Assembly (NCBI RefSeq): GCF_014192095.1
Contig: NZ_JACHXN010000019.1
Location: 56,412 to 120,411 of the forward strand
Source: Phyllobacterium trifolii
GTDB lineage: Bacteria; Pseudomonadota; Alphaproteobacteria; Rhizobiales; Rhizobiaceae
Direction of reading: 5' to 3'
Length of the DNA: 64,000 nt
Part shown: piece after piece, positions 47,042 to 55,216 of the stretch
How the letters are laid out: every line of letters starts with the position of its first letter
Position numbering within the stretch: the stretch's first letter is position 1
Translations under genes and position numbers: made by a program
Notes under the pieces: generated by a model
Seen by the model: only the letters and a program-made list of their open reading frames with translations
Databases searched by the model: none
Told to the model about the DNA's origin: nothing

Positions 47042-47045
47042 ACAA

Positions 47046-47855
47046 ATGACCGTATTGATCACCGGAGCCACCGGGCTCGTTGGCGAGCGACTTCTGCCGC
47101 GGCTGGTGGAGGCCGGGTTTGCCTGCCGTGTCCTGCTCCGGGCGGGCAAAGCCTGCCCCAAGGGAATAGAAGCCGTAACGGGCGACATTCTCGACCCTTC
47201 AACCCTGACGAACGCCGTCCAGGGAGTTTCCGCTATTGTGCACCTCGCCGCCGTCTTTCGCACGCAGGACGCCGATCTTATCTGGAAGAGCAACCTAGAT
47301 GGGACACGCAACCTGATTGCCGCCGTGAAGAGCCATGCTCCCGACGCGCGGTTCATCATGTCGAGCACCAGCCATGTCTACAATAAGGACAATCCGCATC
47401 CGGGAAGGGAAGACGATCCGGTCGACCCACAGCACGCCTATCCCGCAAGCAAAGTGGCTGCGGAGAAGGAACTGCGCGAAAGCGGTCTGAACTGGTCAAT
47501 CCTTCGCTTCCCCTTCGTTTATGGCGATGGTGACGGACATCTCGAATCTCTTCCCAAGCACGTCAGCACCTGGCATCCGGCCCAACGCATGAGCACGATC
47601 CACCATCGTGACATCGCACAAGCAGTCACGCTGGCGCTGGAGGGTGCTTTCGATCGGCATGTGGTAAACTTGGCCGACGAGGTGCCCTCCTCAATCTACG
47701 AACTCGCGAGCATGGTGGGAAACCAGTTGGATCCAAGTTCCGAGCCTCTTGCAAATCCATGGTACCTGCATGTCGACACGTCTCTCGCCCGTAGCCTGGG
47801 TTTTCGTCCTAGCATAAGGACCGTATGCCAGGCTTGGCAGGAGGGGCTTTCTTAG
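47046..47855 (+). CDS. NAD-dependent epimerase/dehydratase (extended SDR)
   Basis: A 269-residue extended SDR of the epimerase fold: ITGATGLVGERLLPRL, VHLAAVFR, a Ser in MSSTSHVY and YPASK as catalytic Tyr-x-x-x-Lys. The C terminus is short. The substrate is not deducible. ATG 47046 lies 4 bp after the MarR stop, so the pair are co-transcribed. It is the only gene downstream on this strand before a 284-bp gap. Confidence 0.9.
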   Translation: MTVLITGATGLVGERLLPRLVEAGFACRVLLRAGKACPKGIEAVTGDILDPSTLTNAVQGVSAIVHLAAVFRTQDADLIWKSNLDGTRNLIAAVKSHAPDARFIMSSTSHVYNKDNPHPGREDDPVDPQHAYPASKVAAEKELRESGLNWSILRFPFVYGDGDGHLESLPKHVSTWHPAQRMSTIHHRDIAQAVTLALEGAFDRHVVNLADEVPSSIYELASMVGNQLDPSSEPLANPWYLHVDTSLARSLGFRPSIRTVCQAWQEGLS

Positions 47856-48139
47856 CAACTTGGTGTCCCGGCCTGGTTTTTTCGGCCTGTAAGCGTCTGT
47901 TGCTTACTCGGTTCGTATGACTGGTTAATTTTTTGCGTAGTGCCTCTTGAACGGATATGAACCCACAACCCGAAAATTGCCGAAATAGCTCAGCGCTGAA
48001 TACTCGTGATAATGTCCGTTGCTATTCATATAGGACTGGGCATCCTATGGCACGCTGGCCGCTAAACAACGGTCGCACCTGTGCAGGCGCCGCCGTACTT
48101 TTGAAAGCTAGCCTTAGACGGATCGATTAATACGTCTGC
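47856..48139. other. Intergenic region, no gene recognised
   Basis: About 280 bp between the epimerase gene and the 3' end of the GMC oxidoreductase gene on the opposite strand. No clear terminator with a T-tract and no recognisable coding frame; GGCC..GGCC near 47,870 is too short to call. Confidence 0.35.
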
Positions 48140-49744
48140 TCAAACCATGAGGCTATGAGATGTCCGGATCAAATCGGCCGCCCGCTCTCCGATGACGACG
48201 CAAGGCGCCATCGTATTGCCGGTGGTGATCCGCGGCAAAATCGAAGAGTCGGCTATGCGAAGACCATCCACACCGTAGACCTTGAGTTCATTATCGACCA
48301 CCGACATGCTGTCGCGTCCCATCTTGGCTGTGCTCGTCTGATGCCAATAGGTGACCGCAGACCGCCGGATAAAATCGATCATCCCTGACCTATCGCGCGC
48401 GCCCGGAGCTGTCTCGCATGTTACCAAGGGGGCGAAGGCATCGCTATTTCCGAGCTCGCGACATAATTCCACCGCAACCAACGCCGCAGCCATGTCTTCC
48501 GGCTCACTGAGAGAATTCGGTTCGATCAGCATCGCATCGTTTAGGTCGGGTCCAGAAAGCCGCAACCGGCCGCGGCTTTTTGGCTGGGCGAGACCGTTGA
48601 ACATGGTCCAGCCGTGCTCCGGCGTCTGAAGCCCTGTTTCTATCGGCGATGGTACCGCAAACTCCAATTGGCACTGGAGAATATCCGGTTGGGAAAGCCG
48701 TGCGTCGCTCTTCCAGTAGAGTTTTGCTTCGCAACCGGTCCCGCCTACGGCTTCCGGTTTTCGATATGCCCATGTGCAGCCGAATGCGATATGATCCTGA
48801 TGATTACGACCAACGCCAGGGAGGTGTTGAACCACAGGAATGCCATGAGCTTTCAGCTCATCCTCCGGGCCGACACCCGATTGCATCAACACTTTTGGCG
48901 TGTTGATTGCGCCAAGCGATAATACCGTTTCGCAACGCGCCGTGAACTGGCGCCTCTGGCCATCGACAAGGACCTCGACCCCCGTCGCGCGCTTGCCATT
49001 GAAGATGAGGCGTGTGACCAATGCATCTGTAAGCACTGTCAGGTTGGGCTGAGACAGGAGCGGACGGACGTAGGATCCAAACACGGATTCACGCTTTCCA
49101 TCCCGAATCCGCAGCTCAGCTAGCGACGCGCCGCCCGGACCCTCCATCATTTCACCGTTCGGGCTGTCATAAACAGGAATGCCGATCGTGGATGCCGCAC
49201 GCAACATAGCCTCTGCGACTGGCTGGGGGGCCGGTGGCTGCGCAACGTAGGCGGGACCTCCCACTCCTCGGCGGGCCGGGTCCGGTGCTCCCTGCCAATT
49301 TTCGATCCGGCGATAGTAGCCGAGAATAGACTGGTACCCCCACGCATCGTCACCGGCCTCAGCGGCAAAGTGATCCCAATCGTCCTTATGTCCTCTTGCC
49401 CATACCAAGACGTTGATGCTCGAACCACCGCCAAGCCCCTTGCCCATGCTGAGAGGAAGACGTCGCCCATTCAGGCCAGACGCCGGTTCGCCGACAAATC
49501 CCCAATCCCGGCTAGTGCCAAGATTAAGTGGCCACTGCGCAGGGTTTGAAACAGTCTCGGCCGCATCGTCGCCCCCGGCCTCAAGCAGGAGAACGCTTGC
49601 ATTGCCATCTTCCGCCAGTCGCGCAGCAACAACGGAGCCGCTGGAGCCAGAGCCGCAGACGATGAAGTCAAAAACATCTCCAATTTTACCCCGCGGGTTG
49701 AGTGAGCTTTCTGGTGCGTATTGGTCATGGGTATCCGGGGTCAA
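48140..49744 (-). CDS. GMC-family FAD-dependent oxidoreductase
   Basis: A 534-residue flavoprotein of the glucose-methanol-choline family. The FAD-binding Rossmann motif is CGSGSSGSVVAARLAED near residue 33, then LGGGSSINVLVWARG, and the C-terminal active-site segment has the catalytic His in TYWHQTST. GMC enzymes oxidise alcohols (choline, polyols, aliphatic alcohols) and usually need a partner dehydrogenase or regulator. I chose TTG 49744, preceded by GGAGGTAATCA, because no ATG in frame is near the conserved domain; the longer frame to 49939 has no good ribosome-binding site. Confidence 0.88.
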   Translation of the reverse strand: MTPDTHDQYAPESSLNPRGKIGDVFDFIVCGSGSSGSVVAARLAEDGNASVLLLEAGGDDAAETVSNPAQWPLNLGTSRDWGFVGEPASGLNGRRLPLSMGKGLGGGSSINVLVWARGHKDDWDHFAAEAGDDAWGYQSILGYYRRIENWQGAPDPARRGVGGPAYVAQPPAPQPVAEAMLRAASTIGIPVYDSPNGEMMEGPGGASLAELRIRDGKRESVFGSYVRPLLSQPNLTVLTDALVTRLIFNGKRATGVEVLVDGQRRQFTARCETVLSLGAINTPKVLMQSGVGPEDELKAHGIPVVQHLPGVGRNHQDHIAFGCTWAYRKPEAVGGTGCEAKLYWKSDARLSQPDILQCQLEFAVPSPIETGLQTPEHGWTMFNGLAQPKSRGRLRLSGPDLNDAMLIEPNSLSEPEDMAAALVAVELCRELGNSDAFAPLVTCETAPGARDRSGMIDFIRRSAVTYWHQTSTAKMGRDSMSVVDNELKVYGVDGLRIADSSILPRITTGNTMAPCVVIGERAADLIRTSHSLMV

Positions 49745-49938
49745 ATGATTACCTCCATGAATGGATTTAACAAAAACTAAGAGAGTGCTGCAGAGTCTTG
49801 AAACGAAGGTGCGGGGCTGTGATACAGCGATCAGTCGGTCCGTTATGGGCCGCTTCTCTCCTACTCCACCTGGGTCGCAGCAGCGGTTCGCGCCATCGGG
49901 ACATTGGGGCCTTCCCGATGACCGCGCTGGGTCTCCCA

Positions 49939-50730
49939 CTATTTCTTCGCCGCTACGCCCTTCGCGGCCTCATCGATCGTGTCTGCGACGACATTTGGCT
50001 GTGTCATGAACAGGGCGTGGCTTGCCGACACTTTGGTAACCTTTGCCTTGATGCGCTCTGCCATGTGGATCAGCATTGCCTGATCAAATGCCTTGTCTTC
50101 AGTGGCGATGACTGCCCAGCTCGGCTTGGTGCGCCAGGCAGCGTTTTCAAGTTTCGTCCCGAACGCCGACATGTTGATCGGCACCTGCGCGTCCCTCATG
50201 AACGCAGCATCGGCATCGCTGACGTCATGGGCAAAACCGGCCTTGAACTTTGCCGGGCTGACATATCCGAAACCATCCTTGCTGGTCTCGATGACGAATT
50301 CCGATGCGGGAGCAAATCCCTCGTATTGCTGAGCCGTCGTCTCGCCTGCATCGGGGGAGAGAGCGGAGACATAAACGAGCCCTGCGACCTTTGCATCGAC
50401 ACCAGCTTCCGTGATTACTGTGCCGCCCCACGAATGCCCGACGAGAATGACTGGTCCATCTTGCCGCTCCAGCGCACGTTTGGTGGCGGCAACGTCGTCC
50501 GCAAGAGAAGTCAGAGGATTTTGGACAATGGTGACGCGATAGCCGCGCTTCGTCAGGATGTCGTAGACACCCTTCCAGCCCGAGCCGTCTGCGAAAGCGC
50601 CATGAACAAGTACGACGTTTCTGACCGACTGGTTCTGAGGAATGATATCAGCGGCACTTGCCGGTATTGCGGCAGACAATGCTGCAGCAGCTGCAATGGC
50701 GGCAATGGTGGTCGTGGTCTTGCACGTCAT
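49939..50730 (-). CDS. Alpha/beta hydrolase with signal peptide
   Basis: A 263-residue secreted alpha/beta hydrolase. A Sec signal (TTIAAIAAAAALSAAIPASA) precedes the fold. The nucleophile elbow is GHSWGG and the oxyanion stretch VLVHGAFADGSGW; His in SASHALF completes the triad. It resembles salicylate-esterase/hydroxynitrile-lyase-like hydrolases. GGAGCAAG precedes ATG 50730; the longer frame to 50871 lies across the operator. It is divergent from the OhrR-like gene at 50873, with a palindromic operator in the 142-bp gap. Confidence 0.9.
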   Translation of the reverse strand: MTCKTTTTIAAIAAAAALSAAIPASAADIIPQNQSVRNVVLVHGAFADGSGWKGVYDILTKRGYRVTIVQNPLTSLADDVAATKRALERQDGPVILVGHSWGGTVITEAGVDAKVAGLVYVSALSPDAGETTAQQYEGFAPASEFVIETSKDGFGYVSPAKFKAGFAHDVSDADAAFMRDAQVPINMSAFGTKLENAAWRTKPSWAVIATEDKAFDQAMLIHMAERIKAKVTKVSASHALFMTQPNVVADTIDEAAKGVAAKK

Positions 50731-50746
50731 AACTTGCTCCTTTGTA

Positions 50747-50823
50747 ATTGCGATAACTATTATCGCAATATCTTTAAGCTGACAGAGTCTGGATTGGACG
50801 TCAAGATAATTCTTATCGCGATA
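50747..50823. promoter_or_regulatory. Operator candidates between hydrolase and OhrR-like gene
   Basis: ATTGCGATA (50747-50755) and TATCGCAAT (50761-50769) are perfect 9-bp arms with a 5-bp centre, 17 bp before the hydrolase start. A second related copy, TATCGCGATA, lies at 50814-50823 nearer to the regulator gene. The shared TATCGC core in both suggests two binding sites of the same regulator, one per divergent promoter. Likely bound by the adjacent MarR/OhrR-like protein. Confidence 0.75.
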
Positions 50824-50872
50824 TTTATTTTTTATTCTGGATTGGTTATATGAAGTTCGACAGGAGCTCAAA

Positions 50873-51340
50873 ATGACCCACCCCCCTAACGACCCGCCTC
50901 CCCTGCACGACCAGTTGTGCTACGCAATCTATACGGCCGGCATCGCTATCCAGCGCGCCTACAAGCCTCTTCTCGACGAGTTGGGCCTAACCTATCCGCA
51001 GTATCTCGTGCTCAACGTGTTGTGGAGTAGTGACGGGCAAACGGTCGGCGCCATTGCTAATGCCCTTGCCTTGGAATCCAGCACGCTGACGCCGTTGCTG
51101 AAGCGGCTCGAGACATCTGGCATGCTGTGCAGGACCAGAAACCTGAGCAACGAGCGGCAGGTGGTTATCGGGTTGACTGACAAAGGACGTGCCTTGCAGC
51201 ACAAGGCCGGCTGTCTTAGCGATACCTTGCTGGCAGCTTCGACCCAGACGCCACAGGAATTGGCCACCCTGAACCGCGCCGTTCGCCATCTTCGCAATGC
51301 GATTTATTCCCAGATCGGCGGGTGGGACACACCCGCCTGA
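50873..51340 (+). CDS. MarR-family regulator, OhrR-like (thiol-sensing)
   Basis: A 155-residue MarR protein with the OhrR hallmark: residues 11-40 run LHDQLCYAIYTAG, then IQRAYKPLLDELGLTYPQYLV, including the conserved peroxide-sensing Cys16. The winged helix includes LESSTLTPLLKRLE. Two further Cys (SGMLCR and KAGCLS) could form the second thiol of the two-Cys type. OhrR represses peroxide-resistance genes until its cysteine is oxidised. No ohr gene is adjacent; instead, the divergent hydrolase is the likely target. Confidence 0.87.
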   Translation: MTHPPNDPPPLHDQLCYAIYTAGIAIQRAYKPLLDELGLTYPQYLVLNVLWSSDGQTVGAIANALALESSTLTPLLKRLETSGMLCRTRNLSNERQVVIGLTDKGRALQHKAGCLSDTLLAASTQTPQELATLNRAVRHLRNAIYSQIGGWDTPA

Positions 51341-51359
51341 CCAAAATGGTGACGTGATA

Positions 51360-52148
51360 TCAGACCGTCGGAACAGTGCCGCCGTCTATGACGAACTCGG
51401 CGCCGTGGATCGCAGCAGCTCGATCCGAGGCCAGGTAGGCGATGAGGTCGGCGACCTCATGGGGATCGGCTGGACGCCCAATCGGGATACCGCCCAGGCT
51501 GTCAAGAACGACTTGCCGCGCGTCCTCGATCGTACCGCCATTGGCGGCCTGCAGACGTTTGAGCAAGTCCTGGGATGACTCTGTCATGATCCAGCCGGGG
51601 GAAACCACATTGACCCGTACGCCTTTCGGCCCAAGCTCCTTGGAGATGGACTTGCTGTAGGTCTTGAGCGCGGCCTTGGCGGAAGCGTAGGCGGTGGTCG
51701 CCTCTGGCAGGGGAAGGACGGACTGAATGGAAGTGACGTGCACCACCGCGCCGCTGCCCCGTGCGATCATCTGAGGAATCACCAAACGATCAAGGCGGAC
51801 CGTGGCCAGAAGGTTTAGGTTTATTTCTGCCAGCCAGTGGTCATCTGTCAGGGCAACGAAACCGCCGCCCGGTGTCGATGATCCGCCAATAACGTGAGCC
51901 AGAATATCGATTCCGCCCAAGCGCTCGAGCGCGGCCTTGGCAAGGTTTTCCCCGCCCTCGGCCGTCGTAAGGTCCGCCTGTACGAACTCGACCCCGTCAA
52001 TGGGTTTCGGTGCTCCCCGAGCGGCGGTGATTACTTGGGCGCCGCCAGCCAGGAAACGGTCCACAGTGGCGCGACCAGCACCTTTGGTGCCACCGCTGAT
52101 AAGCACGCGCTTTCCTGCAAACTCGGTCGGATCAGCTTTGATGTTCAT
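51360..52148 (-). CDS. Short-chain dehydrogenase/reductase
   Basis: A 262-residue SDR. Coenzyme motif [12 protein letters not shown] (Thr-Gly-x3-Gly-x-Gly is altered to Ser-Gly-Gly), YASAK for Tyr-x-x-x-Lys, and Ser in VHVTSIQS. The NNAG block is replaced by HVIGG, a feature of a divergent SDR subgroup. Start overlaps the upstream SnoaL-like stop by four bases (ATGA), so the two form a coupled pair. The operon is divergent from the LysR gene at 52569, its likely regulator. It ends convergent with OhrR, 19 bp from it. Confidence 0.92.
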   Translation of the reverse strand: MNIKADPTEFAGKRVLISGGTKGAGRATVDRFLAGGAQVITAARGAPKPIDGVEFVQADLTTAEGGENLAKAALERLGGIDILAHVIGGSSTPGGGFVALTDDHWLAEINLNLLATVRLDRLVIPQMIARGSGAVVHVTSIQSVLPLPEATTAYASAKAALKTYSKSISKELGPKGVRVNVVSPGWIMTESSQDLLKRLQAANGGTIEDARQVVLDSLGGIPIGRPADPHEVADLIAYLASDRAAAIHGAEFVIDGGTVPTV

Positions 52149-52474
52149 GCAGTGATCTCCAATGCTTTGATGGTGTCGTTCTCGAGCGTGAACCGGTAGG
52201 TGAAGCGGATCGGGCTGCCTTTGAAGTCGCCGTGGGCAGGTCCCTCGACCACGACCTGATCATCCTCGTGACGAACGCTATCCGGCGTAAAGATCGCCTT
52301 GGCGGGAATCACTGCCTCTTCGAACAAGGTCCGCAGCCCGGCGTGGCCTTCGTGACGGCCACCGTTGTCCAGGACCACAGTATCGTTAGCGAAAGGCTTC
52401 AGCATGCCGTCCACATTGAGCTGTGCATTAGCCTCGACATAGTCCGCTATGGGCTTGGGTAGTCGTAGTGTCAT
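52145..52474 (-). CDS. SnoaL-like / NTF2-like small protein
   Basis: A 109-residue NTF2-like protein: [20 protein letters not shown], then [27 protein letters not shown], then [17 protein letters not shown] chose ATG 52474 with GGAGGACG upstream; 52516 adds 14 residues and has a weaker site. No signal peptide. Family members cyclise or isomerise polyketides or bind small molecules; here it is coupled with the SDR. Its first codon is 94 bp from the LysR gene start, with the divergent promoters between. Confidence 0.87.
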   Translation of the reverse strand: MTLRLPKPIADYVEANAQLNVDGMLKPFANDTVVLDNGGRHEGHAGLRTLFEEAVIPAKAIFTPDSVRHEDDQVVVEGPAHGDFKGSPIRFTYRFTLENDTIKALEITA

Positions 52475-52568
52475 GATCGTCCTCCTTTGCTCGGAATGAC
52501 ATTTAGCACTGGACAATTGTAGGAATAAGGGGGACGAAACGGTATGACGTGATGAATGGAACGGGACA

Positions 52569-53486
52569 ATGGATCAGGCGACACTGAAAGAACTTGAAGC
52601 TGCCATTGCGATCGCACGGCGCGGGACATTCCGCGCAGCATCCATCGATCTAGGGTTGTCGACCACGGCCCTGAGCCACACGATCGGCAGGCTCGAGACT
52701 GCGCTGGGCGTGCGACTGTTCAATCGCACCACGCGAAGCGTCTCCCTGACGGACGCTGGACGGCTTTTTATGCAGCAGGTCGCTCCATCGCTTCAGGATC
52801 TGCATGCAGCACTGGGTTCGGTGCGCGAGCAACGTGAGACGCCTTCAGGCACGATACGGATCAACGCAGCGCCGTTTGCGGCGCGCTCGATCACCAAACC
52901 GCTCGTGCTTGAATTCCTGCGCCGCTATCCCGACATGAATGTCGATATCGTCACCGAAGGTAAGATGGTGGATATCGTTAAGGACGGGTTCGATCTGGGC
53001 GTTAGAGTGGAAGGCCTTGTTCCTAGCGACATGATTGCCGTTTCGCTCGGCAGGCCTCAACGACATGCTGTCGTCGGATCCCCCGAATACATCGAAAAGC
53101 ACGGGATACCGATGGTCCCCCCTGATCTTCTCACTCACAGTTGCATTCGTGTTCGTCTGCCTGACGGCTCTCTGTTTCGCTGGCGGTTTGAGAAGGGCGG
53201 CGAGCAAGTTCAGATAGACGTTCGGGGGCAGATCACGCTAGATGAGGCCAGCCTCACGCGAACTGCGGTGCTTGATGGCGCCGGCTTGGGCTACCTCTTT
53301 GAGCAAGACATTCTTCCAGAGATCGATGTGGGACAGGTCATTCGTGTGTTGGCGGACTGGACGCCGTCTTATCCTGGGCTTTGCCTGTACTATCCGGGAC
53401 GCCGAAATCTATCGGCCGGCGTGAGAGCTTTTCTGAAGCTAGCTCGTGAGCTTTCGCGTACGGCTGATCCGCGCCCGAAATCCTAA
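52569..53486 (+). CDS. LysR-family transcriptional regulator
   Basis: A 305-residue LysR protein with a typical HTH ([16 protein letters not shown], then [17 protein letters not shown]) and an effector domain including [16 protein letters not shown], close to its paralogs at 39112, 42203 and 45413. It is divergent from the SnoaL/SDR pair and probably controls it. A 6-bp-stem hairpin without T-tract lies just after its stop. Confidence 0.93.
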   Translation: MDQATLKELEAAIAIARRGTFRAASIDLGLSTTALSHTIGRLETALGVRLFNRTTRSVSLTDAGRLFMQQVAPSLQDLHAALGSVREQRETPSGTIRINAAPFAARSITKPLVLEFLRRYPDMNVDIVTEGKMVDIVKDGFDLGVRVEGLVPSDMIAVSLGRPQRHAVVGSPEYIEKHGIPMVPPDLLTHSCIRVRLPDGSLFRWRFEKGGEQVQIDVRGQITLDEASLTRTAVLDGAGLGYLFEQDILPEIDVGQVIRVLADWTPSYPGLCLYYPGRRNLSAGVRAFLKLARELSRTADPRPKS

Positions 53487-53683
53487 ATGATCCGCTCGCC
53501 TTGAGCGGAACCGAACCGCAGACCCACTCAAGCAGTTTTCTTAAGCGCGGTTCCCGATGAGACATTATGCGATCTTCGAAGCACAGATCGAGAACATTGC
53601 CAGGTGTGTGCGGAAGCTAACTTGGATCACCGTTTCATGATCTATGTTTGTCCCGATGGTCAAGATCCACCCAGTCCCCGTCA

Positions 53684-54199
53684 TCATTGTCGTTGAGACG
53701 CCTCATCCTCATGCTCGGAAGTCTGGTCGGACACGATCATCGATCGCACTTTAACTTCAGCCTCATTACTCAGACGTTGCCAGATGCGGGCCAGGTTTTC
53801 CGCAGCTTGGCGATATTGCTCATCGACGTCCGTTTGATCCATGATCTGCAGAAGCTCGTCGAAGTCGTGAGCACCTTTTTCAATGACGGCGTGGAGTCGC
53901 TCCGCCTGCTCCAGGGTGAGGCTTGGACGGGCGAGTGCCTTGGGAACTTCTTGGACAAGTTTCTGAATCAGGTCGGCATGCCCCTTCAGCCGTGAAATCC
54001 ATTCAGCTGCCATGTTCGTGATCCTAACGAGATAGTCGTCCATACTATCCCATGAGTGTCGCCTTTTCCAAGGAACGCTCGAGTAAGCATGATAGTCGAA
54101 GACGATGACACCGTTCGTAACGTAAAAATGATTTTCCAAAAAGTTTGGAACAATCCGCTCTCCATAAAATCGTTCGAAGGGGCATGCACTATTTCGCAT
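53684..54199 (-). CDS. Hypothetical protein
   Basis: An unrecognised protein of about 171 residues. The N-terminal 45 residues include aromatic stretches such as FLENHFYVTNGVIVFDYHAYS, which look like beta-strands. The remainder is largely helical with repeated Leu/Glu spacing (LIQKLVQEVPKALA, LTLEQAERLHAVIEKGAHDFDELLQIM) and an acidic, Gln-rich end. No signal peptide or catalytic motif was recognised. There is another open frame just upstream, but I could not support it. The gene lies in a lightly packed region between the LysR and DUF1127 genes. Confidence 0.55.
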   Translation of the reverse strand: MRNSACPFERFYGERIVPNFLENHFYVTNGVIVFDYHAYSSVPWKRRHSWDSMDDYLVRITNMAAEWISRLKGHADLIQKLVQEVPKALARPSLTLEQAERLHAVIEKGAHDFDELLQIMDQTDVDEQYRQAAENLARIWQRLSNEAEVKVRSMIVSDQTSEHEDEASQRQ

Positions 54200-54311
54200 A
54201 AGCTGCGATCGTACGTCTTGCCCACCGATATTGATTGAGGCAATCCAAGAACGGAGCGAAGGGCGTCACTGTCGCCCCTCTCACTCCCTTCTCCTCAACC
54301 ACGGCCGCTTC

Positions 54312-54545
54312 CTAAGGCCGGGTAAGGATAACCCAAAGTGGGAAACTGGGCGCTTCCGCGCTATCCCGAAGGCCGATATCGCGAAGCATGTGATTTGACA
54401 GGTAGGAGATGTGGTTCTTCATTTGATGGCGCCGCCAGACAGCCAGAATCAACGCATACACGGTGTTCCAGACGCCGAATTTTTGGCACAGCTCATCGAC
54501 TGTTGCCGCCAGAGTATCAACAACTAACGCTTGTGCTTCGCGCAT
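54312..54545 (-). CDS. DUF1127 (YjiS-like) small protein
   Basis: A 77-residue protein carrying the short Arg-rich DUF1127 motif at its C-terminal half (WRRHQMKNHISYLSNHMLRDIGL, about residues 38-60). The family is abundant in Alphaproteobacteria; some members have been linked to RNA or phosphate metabolism. The N terminus is unusually long relative to 50-residue members and includes a hydrophobic stretch. Confidence 0.75.
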   Translation of the reverse strand: MREAQALVVDTLAATVDELCQKFGVWNTVYALILAVWRRHQMKNHISYLSNHMLRDIGLRDSAEAPSFPLWVILTRP

Positions 54546-55216
54546 GATTTCTTATCCGGTGCAACGACGCAGCCGGTCCTCTCGAAGGTCAAAAGACGCG
54601 CGGATGCGGACGCGGAAAATGCGAATAGTCGCTGTGTCAGCCAGTCACGTCAGGGTAATGGGAAATGCCAACCGGCAGAATTTCTGGGCCTAGAAGCCCT
54701 GGTGCCAATATCGGCTTGGTCGAGACGCACATCGCATCGAAGCCAACACAGCCGTTCCACCAGAGAGGCGGGTAAACACGAGAATAGATGCCATTTCACG
54801 CCCCCTCTGATTTGATTGCAAGTGGCGTCACGGTACACGACATTGGCCGATAAACAAGCATGCAATTTTTGCTTGCAGACGTGGCGCAGGATTTCGTTGC
54901 AGAAGAGCAACACCATTTCAGACCGCGCAAACCTACTCGCTTGGTCCACCCTTAGCATTCAGCCGCCGCTGCAATTGCGAGAAGCGCAGGACCCATCTAT
55001 ACATGGTCGAATGACCGATCGCTCGAAATGACGCCCTTTGGCCTGCAATACCTTCGAGATATGATGGGAAACACATTCTCAGTCAAATTGTTAAAGCATT
55101 TGCGCTAGAGTCCCCCTAGGGTAGGCAGTGTAATTGCCAAACGCGCTCTGGCTATCGTCTCCGCCTCTTTTTGACTAAATACTTTGATTTTAACGGCCGA
55201 AATGCGAGTTCTCTTT
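54546..55216. other. Intergenic region, no gene recognised
   Basis: About 670 bp between the DUF1127 gene and the c-di-GMP gene. Small frames exist on both strands (for example 54650-54958 minus, 54816-55031 plus) with no recognisable domain or start context. Confidence 0.45.

Noticed and set aside
54650..54958. 102-codon minus-strand frame after the DUF1127 gene
   Set aside because: Cys-rich, random-looking composition with no ribosome-binding site.
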